In this document: positions 1 to 15,178 of the stretch, piece by piece
Numbering within the stretch: the first letter of the stretch is position 1
Layout: every line of letters begins with the position of its first letter
Assembly: GCF_027596085.1 (NCBI RefSeq)
Contig: NC_072464.1
Coordinates: forward strand, 19,033,124-19,097,123
DNA from: Anoplopoma fimbria
Lineage: Eukaryota; Chordata; Actinopteri; Perciformes; Anoplopomatidae
Direction of reading: 5' to 3'
Length of the DNA: 64,000 nucleotides
Translations under genes and position numbers: made by a program
The notes under the pieces: generated by a model
What the model was told of the DNA's origin: nothing
The model's input: the letters and a program-made list of their open reading frames with translations, nothing else
Databases searched by the model: none

Positions 1-77
1 AAAAGAGCTTGATACAGAGCTTGGCTTTCTCCTCTTGTCACAGGGCAGGAAGTTTGCCAGACTAGCTCTCTATCCAC

Positions 78-268
78 AGTCTGTATATCAGAGTCTCTTT
101 TCTCCCCCTCTTCCCAACCTTCACCTCCTCCTCCTCCGCTCCGTCTTTCTTTTTCAGACAACTGTCTTATCCTCAGTCACTTCCTCTCCTCTCACCTCCT
201 CCTCCATCTCCTCTCTAATTTCATCTTCCGCCGACCCCCATCTCCCTCCTCCTCCTCCTCCTCCTTAT
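78..268. repeat. Pyrimidine-rich tract
   Basis: About 190 bp strongly biased to C/T on the plus strand with CCT triplet runs at 125-138 and 247-262. Simple-sequence DNA, not a coding region despite an 82-codon frame. Confidence 0.8.
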
Positions 269-1546
269 CAGTCTTTGAGATAAAGATATGGAGTCAGTCA
301 AGCAAGACCTTCCAACCTTTATGGTGTTCAAGAATGTTCCGTTTTGTATAAAAGACGGCGTATAATAAAAGATTTTGCTTTAGAGTCTTTTTGCGTCACG
401 TTTTCTTAAGAGACACCAAAAAGAAAATGCATCATGTTTTCTAACGACAAAATGATAAACCTTATTCAAACACAAATCTTTTTGTCCGTCAGTACCAGGA
501 TAAACCTGCCTTAAGGCTCATTCTGACACTGATAATCATGGTGGAGGTCAAACAACTTTGATCATTTACAAGCCAAGAAATGTTGGCAGTAACATTTTGA
601 ATGAAAAGATTTGAAAGACCCTTGGTGATCTCAGTGATGTAGCAATTCTGTACATAAATCTTACTTACATTTACACGTATAAATGAAATCTCCCCTTAGT
701 TTCAGTCCAGCATGATGTCAGTGAGAATGTGAGGGCCTTTTTGAGGGATCTGGAGACAGTCACGGGTGGTTTGTGATGCTAAAGACTTTATGAATCATGG
801 CCAGAAAAAACAAACCAAGACTCCCTCGCTGTGTTGTCTTAAACACTGCGATCCCACTGTGGGTCATTAGAGGGGGGGGTTTCATATACGTAAGCCTTGT
901 ATCAACACTGATTTGAGTTCACACAGAGAGGAGAGAAGAAGGAGTTTACGTATAGAGAGAGGAGGGAGTCGACAGAGGGAGAGGTAGTGATGGAATAACA
1001 GAGCAGAGAGGAAAAAAAAGATGGTTTGTTCAAAAACGAAAGGTAAAGGGGGATTTTTTTAGATGACTCGCTCCTCACCACACACATCCCAGCAACCAAG
1101 TTCCCAGCAATGATAGAATAATGTACCTCCCCTGTTGGATGAACTTTCAGATTTTCAAGAATAGAAAGGAAAAGAAATACATTTTGTGAGCATGCAGCGC
1201 AATTGAAAAGAAAATACTGCCCAAGATGGATGACATGAGTTTTCAGCTTGAGGAAAAATTGGATTTGGAGCTCTAAATTTAGCAGTCATGAGGTTTCCAC
1301 ATGATAACAAAATGGCTACCCTAAGGTTTATTCAGATAAATCTGAAGTGCACAAGAGCCCATCAGAACTTCTTTTCCATCTGCATCTATTCGTTACTTGT
1401 TCTCCTCATGGGCTCTAGGTGTGGTTTTAGCAGCGCTCCTCTCTGCCTTCATGTCGGAGCAGCTGACTACTTTCCTCTTTGCCCTCTGCTCCTCTGCCTA
1501 ACCACCGCTGCACCAAAGCTCTATCATTTAACCATACCACACTGAG

Positions 1547-1607
<61 letters not shown>

Positions 1608-1682
1608 CCAGAGGGAAGGGAGGAGCAAAGTGTTTGAGTCACAAAGGATGCTGAGCCAAGTGAAATGCATGCAAAGGAACAT

Positions 1683-1724
<42 letters not shown>

Positions 1725-2119
1725 GGGCACACACACACACAACACACACACACACACAAAGAGAAAGAACAGAGTGAAAAGCCGATGCCACATTCAGCTC
1801 GGCAGTTAACGATCATTTTATTTATTTAATTGTAACATACTGATGTTGCCATGGGCCTTAAGCTGTATTCACACATTAGTTTGATTTATTTCAGTATGCT
1901 GGTTTTGTACATTCAGTGCATTAGTGCGTCAGAGATGGACCAGATATAAAGCAGGTGTGTTTGAACAGGGCAAAGCAAGTGGTTGTGACATCTAAAATAA
2001 AATAAAAAGTGGTAATATTTATTAAGATTCAACATTGGCTCATTTTCTTTTAATTGCATTGCCTCTGTTTCAGCGTGTTCAGCAGACACGGAACATCTTT
2101 TTGTGGCGACCTGATGAAC
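269..2119. other. Intergenic, no gene seen
   Basis: AT-rich unique-looking DNA plus the listed microsatellites. Open frames here are short or made of repeat codons. Confidence 0.6.
1548..1758. repeat. (TG)n then (CA)n microsatellites
   Basis: TG array 1548-1602 and an interrupted CA array 1686-1758, 83 bp apart, oppositely oriented. The two arms could pair as a hairpin. Confidence 0.95.
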
Positions 2120-2245
2120 AGAAGTTTCCCTGTTTTTGGTTTACACCAACTCCTATCTAGCCTTTTAGCAACAAATTGCCATACTATTTTCACTGACTTT
2201 GCCTCTCTGCCGTTTGGTGTTGGGCAGGTACCATACCAAATCTTT
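2120..2245. repeat. Interspersed repeat family B, copy 1
   Basis: CACCAACTCCTATCTAGCC, ATACTATTTTCACTGAC and TGCCGTTTGGTGTTGGGCAG align in order with the copy near 33.7 kb. Non-coding; ends not defined. Confidence 0.55.
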
Positions 2246-2925
2246 TTTTTTCCCGCTCATAACAACTGCCTGCTTTGACCAAAAACGACACAATGAGAGC
2301 AGTCAAAGTGAACCAAAACAGTAAACACTGAGCTCAAGGACGATAAAAGGCTTTGCAGAGCTGAGGGGATTGGCAGAGTTGCGTTACCCGTCTTGAGTTT
2401 GTAATGAGCAACCGCTTTGTTCATTGCACATAGTCATTCATCAATGGTCAATATGAAAATATTGATTAGAGCGGCTTAAAAAAGATAATCCTTGCTGAAT
2501 ACAATTTTTGTTTCTATTGTTTTGGCCATCATTTTAACATAATAAAGTTGTACTTTCCAAGGTAATTTCAGGGATCAAAATTGGTAAAAAGACAGTAAAT
2601 GAGGCAAAAACACGAGCAGTAAGATGATCCTACAGGCTTTAAACAAGAAAAGCCCCATTTGTCGAATGTATTTGAAGGCTGCGTAAGATCAAAGCTGTAC
2701 TAAACCTGAATTATTCCTCAACTAAAGTCAAATGCACAGACAGAAAAAGGGAGTGAGACTGAATTACAGACAGAGTGTACAGACATAAATATAGGAAGAG
2801 CCAGATAAGGGGAGAGGCAGCTACTTAGACATACAAGGCTTTCCCCCTCATTTGACCTCTGTGAGCAAATGGCAGCTGTTTTTCAGTGAGCTCATAATGG
2901 TGGAAGCCCAGAATTTGTCATGTCT

Positions 2926-2928
<3 letters not shown>

Positions 2929-2985
<57 letters not shown>

Positions 2986-3033
2986 GCGTGTGCGTGTGTG
3001 TGTGTGTGTGTGAGTGTGTTTGTGTGTGTGTGT
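2929..3033. repeat. (TG)n microsatellite
   Basis: 105 bp, with TGCG interruptions at 2980-2996 and one TGAG. Interrupted, so probably older than the pure arrays. Confidence 0.95.
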
Positions 3034-4338
3034 AGACCTACCAGAGTGGATATCTGGATGGTGAGTCATAGAAAGCGGAGATTGCAGAGTCAGGCAGATA
3101 CATATCCCAGAGTCCCCAAGCACAGATACACCCCCCACCTATAGCCTACACACACACACACACACAGAGATTTAGAAATCACCTCAGCAACAGATGCCCG
3201 ACTTTAGGTGTGTATAGTAGTGTGGCTGTGTGCCAACTTTTTTATGGTTGAGTATGAGTCTTACTCATAGCCTCAGGGAGGACCTGGATATAATACTGCA
3301 CATCTACAGGCGGAGGAAATGTTTCACTTACCATCCTTGCTGATAAAACTGACAGATCGCTTACTTTTTCTGAGTAGAAGTGAAAACCGAAAATAATGAT
3401 TGAATCTGCTAATAGTGCTACTAAAAAAATACTTCCTCTTAACACTTAACTCACTTTTTAACATCAGGATTATGAATGCATTATGAATTATTTGTATACA
3501 TAAAGGCCCAGTCTTCATTTACATAAACGCATGGAAATGACCAGCCTTTGTAGATTGAGGAAAGATCACAAAAGAGTATTCTTTGGAGATAAAATGTCCT
3601 CGACAGTACGTTCTAGCTGTAGCATGCTGAGGGGCATAAAATATATGATGAATGGGAGGAATGATGATTGGACCTCTGATAAGACACCATGATTGATGAG
3701 TCACACAATGATGTCTGGCAGCTTTGAGCAGACGTTATGAGCATCAAGGTTCCCCAAAGATATTCATCTAAATCAAGTTGGGAGTATGACCGCACCAGTG
3801 CCAGATAGCCCAAAGGTTTATAGTTTGTAGCTTGGATACAGTTTATTGTAATGAAAATACTGAAGGTACACAGGTTGTAGATAACTCAAAGTCAATTTTT
3901 AGCTTGTCTTAAAATGGATTACATAAGTTTATTGCAAATGGCGATGACCGCAGACTGTGAAAGCTGGACAAACAGCTGGAAAGTCAGTTTGATGTTTTTA
4001 CAATAACTTCCTGTTACCTCATTCGGCAATACAGTATAGACATTTATTAAATGAAAATCATCCATGTGTTTAAATAGATCATTTTTCTGCAGCAAGTCAC
4101 TATAAAGTATTTTGTTTAGCTTTCCTATGGCTCCAACTGAACCTAGGATGTCTTGTTTATATCTTACCGTATTTGACTCCCTTATTCGGCTTCTTTTAAC
4201 TTTTCTAATTCAATACATCATTATTAGAGGAAAAAAAAACTACTTGATGGTAACTGAGCTAAAGAGACAGACATAGAATAATGAAGTCAGTGCTTTGGTC
4301 AGACCAAGACTGTGGTAGATAGAATCATGGAATCAGAA

Positions 4339-4444
4339 TTAGAATCCTATTAGTATTCCAGAAGTGCTTCTATTTCTATGAGGGGACACTCCGCCTTCTA
4401 AGAGTGACCTTCCATCTGTGGGACATGCACTCCTATGTGGTATT

Positions 4445-4511
<67 letters not shown>

Positions 4512-4715
4512 TTAAACACTTGACTAGACCGACTATATTAAGGTACGAACACCACATGTTTATGCTGTGCAGTGACTTTACCTGTGTGTGTGTGTGTTTC
4601 TGTCGGTTTGTCTTTGTATATCAAAAGCAGAGCGGTTCCTTCATCTGCACCATCATTATACATGACATCATCCACAGTCAGGTCGTCTGTAACAACAAAA
4701 GGAGGCTCTTCTCTT
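4339..4715 (-). other. Weak candidate exon pair (unrecognised)
   Basis: On the minus strand, 4715-4582 is open for 44 codons and contains the acidic, protein-like run FVVTDDLTVDDVMYNDGADE. It is bounded by a CTGCAG acceptor and a consensus CAG|GTAAAG donor. A second segment, 4415-4339, has a CCCACAG acceptor, joins in phase (G+AT = Asp) and reaches a stop after 24 codons. The putative intron is mostly a CA array. The last codons of the first segment are themselves CACACA repeat, the acceptors lack good pyrimidine tracts, and no upstream exon was found. I do not recognise a family; it could be chance or a decayed gene. Confidence 0.2.
4447..4508. repeat. (CA)n microsatellite
   Basis: 62-bp pure array lying in the putative intron of the weak candidate exon pair. 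Confidence 0.95.
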
Positions 4716-6609
4716 CTGCAGTGCGTATGGATGCAGTCTGTACGGCATCAGTAGAAGGTGCTGATCCAGCCTCTGATTCATGTCGAAGGAACGTTAAACG
4801 TGAGTGGGTTTTGAGCGTGAGGCTGATTTGTGGTTACGGCTGCAGGTCAGACACTTTGAGTGAACATCGGATGAGTGACAGAAATCCCAGCCAGGTGATC
4901 ATATTGGGGGAGTCAGTGAATCACTGTCTGACTTTCCTTTTAAAAAAAATAGGGCAGAGGGGGAGATGAGAATGACAAAAAGAATCTTTACTCTTTGCCA
5001 TGTTCTTTCTTTAACCCATTTTTTTCTTAGCATGTCCTGTTTTTTCCTCTTTTTGCCTACCCACACCATTTTTTTTAATTAATCCTAACAAAGAATGTTT
5101 TCTCTATCACTCCCTCTTTCTCTTTGTCCTATAACTTTTTCTTTCTTTTTCCTTTATACACACACACACACACACACACAGGAGGATTGATATAGTAGCT
5201 AAATTATTGTTTGGTAATTTGGGATTAGGATGAATACTTCCTTTTTGTTAGTCGTAGTACATAGCAAATGTCTTGCCCAATGCATACACCTAATAGCAAT
5301 TACATTCTAGCTGTAGGCTATCTTTTTTTTTTGCTGTCATAGGATCTGCTAATCCAAATCACATTTGTGACGCATATCTCCAAAGTGGTGCTATCATTTT
5401 AGTAACAGCCCTCGTGAAAGCAAGGAAATTTGGGGGTAGGGTTTGGTCCCAACAGCTGTGTGAGGCAACTGGAACATCCACAACCACATCAGTGAATGCT
5501 GAAACACATATATACATACATGGCCTGGGAACGAGCTTTACGCACAATTTTGTTTTGAGCCATTTGATATGCATACAAATCTGTACATCATTTGGGAAAA
5601 AACATGATATTTACCAAGGAAAAGAATCATCCTGTACAGCCTAAATTTTGTTTCTAATTGTTCTCAAACAGTCACAACAAATATTAAGGATGACCAATTT
5701 TTACTCCTGCCACCCACAGAGGCAAATTAATACCGTTTTCTGATGTCACTATTTTTAAGTTACATAACTTATGTAAGAGAGACTGCAGTGAAATTACACT
5801 AATTTAAAGATATCTAAAGATTTGGGGCTTTTGAAAAATAATTGGAGGCTGGATGTGTCATTTGCTCCTGTGTTAATGCTGATTATTGTAAAACAAACAG
5901 TTAATACTATTGTCAGACCATGCAGTTATAAGATAACAATTACAGTAACAATATGTATACATGCATTATTAAATTTTGGAGACTCCCGTTCATCTCCTTT
6001 AATTATTTTAGATTTGAGGGAAATAAATAAGGATATTTCAAGAGCATCAGTGGACTTGTGTAATTACTGATCCACCACTGATGACCACAGACATGCTGTA
6101 GAACACGCCCTGCCCAAAGGCTTGCTCAACCCATCTGTGGTGTGTGTATGTCTGTGTGTATGAGTATGTGTTGTGTGTTAGCGTATGTGTGTGTTCTGCA
6201 TTATTTTCTACCTGAACCATGAAGCTAAGAATGAAAGTGATGGCCTTCCTTCAACAGGCCTTCCATCACTGTGGTGTCAGTGAAACAGCAACGTGGAATT
6301 GTAAATATACATTTAAATAAGAATTAACCGTCATTGCAAAGACTTAGGTACGTTTTGTTTTATGATAAATGTTGCCTCATAGTAATGCAGTTTAAATGGT
6401 ATAGAGTATACCTTCAAATCTAAAGCGGCTTCTTGCCACTGATAATATTAAAATGGCAGTTGGGAGGGTTAGACTTGAAAGCGACTTAATAATGTTGCCT
6501 TTCCTGAGCAGACTCTTGACCTCTGACCTTCTGTCAGGAGTCACACAGGTCAGCACACCATGGCGTGGTTTATTTGCCTGGTTCTCTAAACATCCGCTGC
6601 AAATTACTG

Positions 6610-6727
<118 letters not shown>

Positions 6728-6974
6728 CATGCATATATGTGTCTGTTAGTGTTTGTGAGTTTGGGTGTAACACTGCTGTCATCACTGTCTTATCATAAAT
6801 TACCCTCTGAGATAAACAGAGGAGGCTTTGAGAGGGGTTAAAATGGGGCATTTGCAAATGCATATTTCCTTGTCGGGTTAAACAAAAGGTGACCAAATGC
6901 AAGCCGCTCTTTAAGGTTGTACTTGGGCAGAGAAGTGCTTTTGATGCTAATGTAGGCAGGTTTTAATGGTTACC

Positions 6975-7330
6975 TCTTATAGGCTACACCCACACTACTA
7001 CGTTTCCTTTTTAAAACGCATATATTTTGCTACATTTACGCCTAGCGTCCACACAACTCCAGAGTTTTAAACCCCCCGAAACTGAGGGGTTTGAAAACAC
7101 TACAGACACTGATGATGTTAGTTTGAAAACTCCCGTGTTGCCTCGTAGTGTTGACAGGCGGAAACGTATACCTTTTGAAAATGATGGCCTAGACACCAGG
7201 GTTCGCTACTTGATTGGGTCATAGCAGTCACGATGTGTCCTACCCGGATATTTCACATCGCCTGAAGAAAACAAACAACCACAGCCTTGATTATCGATCT
7301 ACTGCCAGTGGTTGATTTAACATGGATAAA
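6975..7330. repeat. Probable teleost interspersed repeat
   Basis: The run CCACACTACTACGTTTCC, TTTACGCCTAGCGTCCACAC, GAAACTGAGGGGTTTGAAAA, AGTCACGATGTGTCCTAC resembles a repeat I recall as frequent in percomorph genomes. It reads as open for 60-65 codons on both strands but has no protein-like content. Family unassigned. Confidence 0.5.
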
Positions 7331-8399
7331 AAATTGCAGGCATTGCTTGTCTTTTTGTCTATACTAGCAGCTGTTTAGCAGTTCAATTCTGCAGTAGTAG
7401 AAGTATTAAGTCAAGGTTTACAGCTTTGAGGAGGGCGATGGACACAAAAAGGAGAACTTTCCTATTTTTTAATCAATGCTTGTTTTGTTCTGCACAACTA
7501 TTTTGAAGTTAACAAAAAAACCTGTAAACGAACAAAAGCATAAATGTTCTCCAGTGTGACAGCCACCTGGCAGAGCCACGGGTGTGAGAAAGGACAACAA
7601 CAAAACTGAGGGGAAACGAGTGAGAGACCTGTGTTGACCTAATTTAGTACCATAATCTAGTAAAACTTTGATTTGTAAGTTCTCATTTTAAAGTACATTT
7701 GATTTGTGTGGGATAGAGCAAGACGTGCAGCCTTGTTACTAAGTTTGAAAAAAAAAAAAAAAATTCCAGAGAAGATGTCCTTTGGGTATATAGAGGAAGT
7801 ATATAGAGGAAGATCTTACGTATTAAGCACGACCTTTTAATGTTAACGAATACAATTATACTCTGTTGTATTTTCTGTAACTAAGCAACCAATCTACTTC
7901 CTCTTTAAACTGGCACCAGCAAAAAAACAACCGCTAAAAATTGCAAAGCACCAAAAGTGGATGATAAGAGGTTCCTATTTGTACAGACCTAATAAGTGTT
8001 AATAGAAGTGATACATATAACTGCTTATAACCATGTTTAGTCTCCAAGTCGATGAGTAGAAACACATCTAGTCACTGTTATGACCTATGTTTTTTTGATA
8101 TGGGTTAGACCATTAGTAAACCCTTAGTCACCGCGGTAATGGGATTTGTATCTGGACATAAACATGAAGGTCCTGACCTCATGAGTAATGGGTCTGCAAT
8201 ATAAACTGCCTGATTTTACTGAAGCACAGCATACACTCAGGGCCACTTCTGTTTTTTTTTTTTTATGTATTCCAACATAAAGGGCTGAGAAATGCACATA
8301 GAAAAAGAGTTCAAGAAAGAAAAATAAAGAAACAACAGGGCCATAAATGATTACACATTTATCACAGAATCTGATTTGATATAAAATTACCAAGGCCAG

Positions 8400-8890
8400 C
8401 TGATCACATTGTTGCTTATTTTCTTACCTGAAGCTACAGCCAGCAGCCTGTTTAGTTTAACAAGAAGACCAAAATTAGGAGAAATCCTCACGCCTTGCTC
8501 TTTCCAAAGGCAACAAAATCGGATGCCCTACCTATTTCGTTGCCGGGCGCAGTTAGTTCCTTAAGTCTCCACTGGATGCTTTGGCAACCTCAAGAAATAA
8601 CATGGCACAAAACTTTTCATTCTTGCACTTCAGTTTTTGCAAGCATGAACAAATGAGATAGTAGTTAACTTGAAGAATGCTGGTGGATGGATTCTGTTAC
8701 TGTTGACAGAGCCAGACTAGCTGTTTCCCCCTGGTTCCAGTTTATGCTAAGCTAAGCTAAGTGAATTGTGGATGTAGCTTCATATTGAACAAATACATAT
8801 GACAGTGGTATCGATTGTCTCATCTAACCCTCAGTGTGAGGATAAATGTTATTATGAAATTGTTAAACTATAGCTCAACTAAAGAGTTAA
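8400..8890. mobile_element. Palindromic MITE, copy 1 (both arms present)
   Basis: The right arm has GACAGAGCCAGACTAGCTG, TTTCCCCCTG and TATGCTAAGCTAAGCTAA, then GATGTAGCTTCATATTGA. The left arm (8425-8545) carries the reverse complement: TGAAGCTACAGCCAGCAGCC and AAGGCAACAAAATCGG. The centre is about 130 bp. It belongs to a common percomorph foldback family ending TTAAAGGAATAGTTTGAC; both extreme ends are eroded here. Confidence 0.75.
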
Positions 8891-8997
8891 AATGGAAACA
8901 AGGAATAAAGAAAAGAGGGAAAAACTGTTTATTGAGACATAACTTCACTATGAGAACCCAAAGCTATGAAAAGGAAACCATCGCTCACCCTAGACGC

Positions 8998-9000
<3 letters not shown>

Positions 9001-9054
<54 letters not shown>
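9001..9054. repeat. (GT)n microsatellite
   Basis: 54 bp, one early GC interruption. Confidence 0.95.
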
Positions 9055-9055
<1 letters not shown>

Positions 9056-9171
9056 TGGACAACGCCCAACTAGAGACTGATGAAATATAAGACCATCAGC
9101 AGTAGCCAAAGTCTGAATGACCATCTTCTCTGTGAGCGTGTGTGATCATAATGCACTGGATGCCCTGACCA

Positions 9172-9174
<3 letters not shown>

Positions 9175-9257
<83 letters not shown>
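9175..9257. repeat. (CA)n microsatellite
   Basis: 83-bp pure array 120 bp after the GT array at 9001-9054, opposite strand sense. Confidence 0.95.
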
Positions 9258-9261
<4 letters not shown>

Positions 9262-9519
9262 GTGGATAATCAGTGTTTCCTATGGTGAGATGTTTACCTT
9301 TTAACACACATGGATTCATACAGCAACCTGTATGTGACAAGTATTTTGCTCCAACCATCATTCTTAATCATTCACTTCTTCCTTCTGTCATATTTCACTC
9401 CAATTACCATAAGAACGATGATCTGTCTCGCCTGCCTAGTCCCTTTTGCAAATTTAGAAGAATTTCAGACTTTCACGGAAAATCTGAAAGAATGATGTCA
9501 GCATTACTCGATCTGAAAT

Positions 9520-9521
<2 letters not shown>

Positions 9522-9556
<35 letters not shown>
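9522..9556. repeat. (CA)n microsatellite
   Basis: 35-bp pure array. Confidence 0.95.
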
Positions 9557-9558
<2 letters not shown>

Positions 9559-10218
9559 CAGTGGTGTAATGAGAAAAAGGTGCAAGCAGCACAATGGCTT
9601 TCAGATCTGCTAGACCATTGGTCTGCCTCCCATTCTGCCCCCCCCCCTTTTTAGTTCCACATCTGTTTCCCAAACTTTGGGAAGGGGCCTTGGAGAGAAC
9701 AATATCTGGGTCAGAGTAAACTCTCTCTTTCTGTGTGCATGTGTGCGGGCAGGCATGAATGTGTGTATGACATTTCACAATCATCAACTGCATGAAACAC
9801 TGTCACACACTCTTTGAACCTGAAGATAGCACAGTGTCCCAGATGGGTGTGTGAGTGTTTCAGAATGAAAATATGGTTTTGAATGAAAGCCATGATGAGA
9901 CATTATCATCAGCATTCTGCTCTAACGTTGAAGAAAGGTTCAGTAATGTTCAGAAAATGTTCAGAAAATGAAGAGAGGTAAGATTACGCTCCCATAGGCT
10001 TCATCACTGACATTGTGTAACATATTTGTATACGTTTGTCTTTTTTATGTGTTGGGTAACTAAATTCCTCATCATTACACATAATCATCAGTAAATGCTA
10101 ATCATATTCACTATAGTTGAAAAAACTTCACCCCATCTGTGATACAGACATTTCCAGCTAAATCCATTCTTTTTTGTTTCCAGTTTAACCCACTGGAGCA
10201 AGATCAAGAAAGTATCTG

Positions 10219-10232
10219 CTGCCACCTTTTGG
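10219..10232 (-). promoter_or_regulatory. CTCF-like motif 3' of mreg-like
   Basis: The minus strand reads CCAAAAGGTGGCAG, 12 of 14 positions of the CTCF core. Lower confidence. Confidence 0.25.
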
Positions 10233-10460
10233 ATGGAGCAGGTCACATAGTGTTAGACTGAGCCAAAAACAGTAGGCTTTAACAAGACTCACTGATTGAG
10301 CACCTCCAGCTGGACTGAAAAATATATTTTATTAGTGACAAGGTGAGCAAGAAACAACCCAATGTAACAGAAAACACACACAGTATGTTATATATCAACG
10401 GTGAACGACAAAGTTGTTTGTGGGGAGAAAAAAAAATGATTGAAATGGATTCTCTCATTT

Positions 10461-10942
10461 TTAAAGGAAAACTTCGCCCACAAAATGAACATTTCTATAA
10501 CAATCAGTCACCCTGTGTTTCGGTAACTTATTGGAGAAAACCGTATTTCTCACATGCCTTCATGGTGTAGGAAGAATAAAAAAACGGAAAAAAGTCTTAA
10601 TGAATTGAAACAAATCCGCATAAACAATCTCACTGGCAAGTACGGATTAGTCTTGAATGTTTTGAATTGTAAGGTTTTAGCGAAAAAGCATGTGTTTAGG
10701 AAGTGGTGAGCATTCGACTGGATAAATGAGGCTTTGGTTATACTACACAAGTCGTGTGAAAGTTTGTAAATGGATGTTTTTATGTAGTTTTGCTGTTGCT
10801 TAACGCCGCCTCCATTTACTTAAATTAATTTTCTCAGTTTTTTTATTTGGCGTTTACCGTGGCAGCATGAGAGAATTCAAGGTATAATGAGGTGAGTAAT
10901 TCATATACAAACTATCATTTTGTGAGGGAACTACTCCTTTAA
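10461..10942. mobile_element. TTAA-flanked MITE with terminal inverted repeats
   Basis: The left end TTAAAGGAAAACTTCGCCCA CAAAATGA (10461-10488) is matched in inverted form by the right end TTAAAGGAGTAGTTCCCTCA CAAAATGA read on the minus strand (10942-10915). The 482-bp unit has no coding capacity. TTAA at both borders suggests piggyBac- or Kolobok-type mobilisation; this is an inference from the target site only. Confidence 0.8.
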
Positions 10943-11290
10943 TATAGAAAGTGAATACATATTGGTACCTGTAGAACGTTTCTTAACTCTACACATACCT
11001 ACCATACCAAACCAAAAAAGAATAAAAACAAGCACAAAAAAACATGTTTTAACCATATTCCTTTTAATAGGGAAATCCTCCCCAGTTGAGTAACAGTGTA
11101 CCTCTGCAACAGAAATGCTAGAAGAGTGAAACTTATTATTTTAAAAGAAAACGATTCAATTAAAAACATGTAATCTTTATACAGCATTATCAATTAAATT
11201 GTCGTAATAACCAAAACACAGTGGAATAAAATTAGTTCAATCAACAGCACTCGTCAAACAAAAGGGTTTAATTTGGCATTAGAATTACAT

Positions 11291-11296
11291 TTTATT
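11291..11296 (-). terminator. Candidate poly(A) signal of the melanoregulin-like gene
   Basis: TTTATT on the plus strand reads AATAAA on the minus strand, about 120 bases past the stop codon at 11416. The implied 3' UTR is short. It is the nearest canonical hexamer seen; weaker variants further downstream are possible. Confidence 0.5.
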
Positions 11297-11415
11297 CTAC
11301 AATTCATAGAAATATTAGTGTGGTAAAAAAATGTTGGGACTTAGGGTCAAACTGTAACATTTTTCTTTACCCTCTCTCCCAGCTGTTATGTCTTCTTTTT
11401 TTCTGTCACTGTCTC

Positions 11416-14443
<3,028 letters not shown>

Positions 14444-14578
14444 TGGCCCAAAAGTTTGCAACAAACAAATCCGAAAAACAATCACACAAAATCAAAATAT
14501 GTCCAACTTGTTGTGTCCGTCCTCCTCTCCCTGTGCCTAGCCTGGCCTGAGTGAGAGCCGTCTGTCAATTACATTATC

Positions 14579-14584
14579 CACGTG
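14579..14584. promoter_or_regulatory. CACGTG E-box near the mreg-like start
   Basis: Perfect palindromic CACGTG 136 bases upstream of the melanoregulin-like start codon. MITF/TFE-family factors bind CACGTG in pigment-cell and lysosomal gene promoters, which suits a melanosome/lysosome adaptor. Flanks (ATC-CACGTG-AGT) only partly match the extended GTCACGTGAC site. A 6-mer can occur by chance. Confidence 0.4.
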
Positions 14585-14608
14585 AGTCCAAACAGGGACA
14601 ACAAAACA

Positions 14609-14634
14609 ACACACACACACACACACACACACAC
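14609..14634. repeat. (CA)n in the mreg-like/cpo spacer
   Basis: 26-bp array about 165 bp upstream of the mreg-like start codon. Confidence 0.9.
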
Positions 14635-15178
14635 TGGACAGCTCAGGGATGAATGGCACATTTATTCAGCAACTCCTGATGGTGCAGAATGCAGCAGGAG
14701 AGGCATAGCTTTCTAGCTCTATCGCTGCAAAACACAAGCTCAATGCATTAACTGTAGTTTAGATTTGGAGTTGTACCATCATGCTTTGTAACCAGTTATG
14801 TTAACGTTTCTGGAGAAGCATAACAAGTGTTTGGGTAAGATAATCATATATAAAGAAGAACGCAGTCGGTCTACTAGTTTGTGGTATCAGCTGTTATATA
14901 ATTTTAGTGACACTTTACAAATGTTAATACGTAACTGATTTATAATTGTTCTCTGCCATGATCCCTATTGTATTTACCTATGTAGCTTGTAAAAAAATGG
15001 AAATGCCTGTCAATATTATGGCTTGAGATCCAAGGTCACCTGGGTGATAAAAAAAAAACAACCACTGCTACTGGAACACACTGACAGCAGTCTTATTTAG
15101 TGCTGCAGGAGAGAGTACAACAGGGTGAAGAATAGTAACACCACTGAGTGAGGTGAAGTCCAAGTGAGAAGGAGCAAC

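Larger units (their letters stand above)
3034..6609. other. Intergenic, no confident gene
   Basis: Apart from the CA arrays (also a short one at 5158-5180) and the weak exon pair at 4339-4715, nothing is recognised. The 183-codon plus frame across 4418-4969 starts in the CA array and is not protein-like. Confidence 0.55.
7331..11290. other. Intergenic downstream of mreg-like
   Basis: Contains two MITEs (8400-8890, 10461-10942), three CA/GT arrays and an imperfect 13-bp tandem duplication (TATATAGAGGAAG) near 7788-7814. No exon-like sequence was found. Confidence 0.65.
14444..15178. promoter_or_regulatory. Head-to-head spacer between mreg-like and cpo start codons
   Basis: 735 bp separate the two divergent start codons, so both promoters and 5' UTRs must lie here unless distant untranslated exons exist. 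It holds a CACGTG E-box (14579-14584), a short CA array (14609-14634) and an AT-rich tract with TATATAAAG at 14847-14855 preceded by an AGATAA GATA-type site. That TATA-like element is over 300 bases from the cpo ATG, so its role is uncertain. No CpG-island-like stretch is visible. Confidence 0.6.

Noticed and set aside
4418..4969. 183-codon plus-strand open frame
   Set aside because: Starts in a CA array (His-Thr repeats), has no domain, and the remainder is explained by chance openness.
14847..14855. TATA box for cpo
   Set aside because: TATATAAAG lies 325 bp upstream of the ATG in AT-rich DNA; without transcript data it cannot be assigned, so it is only mentioned in the spacer.
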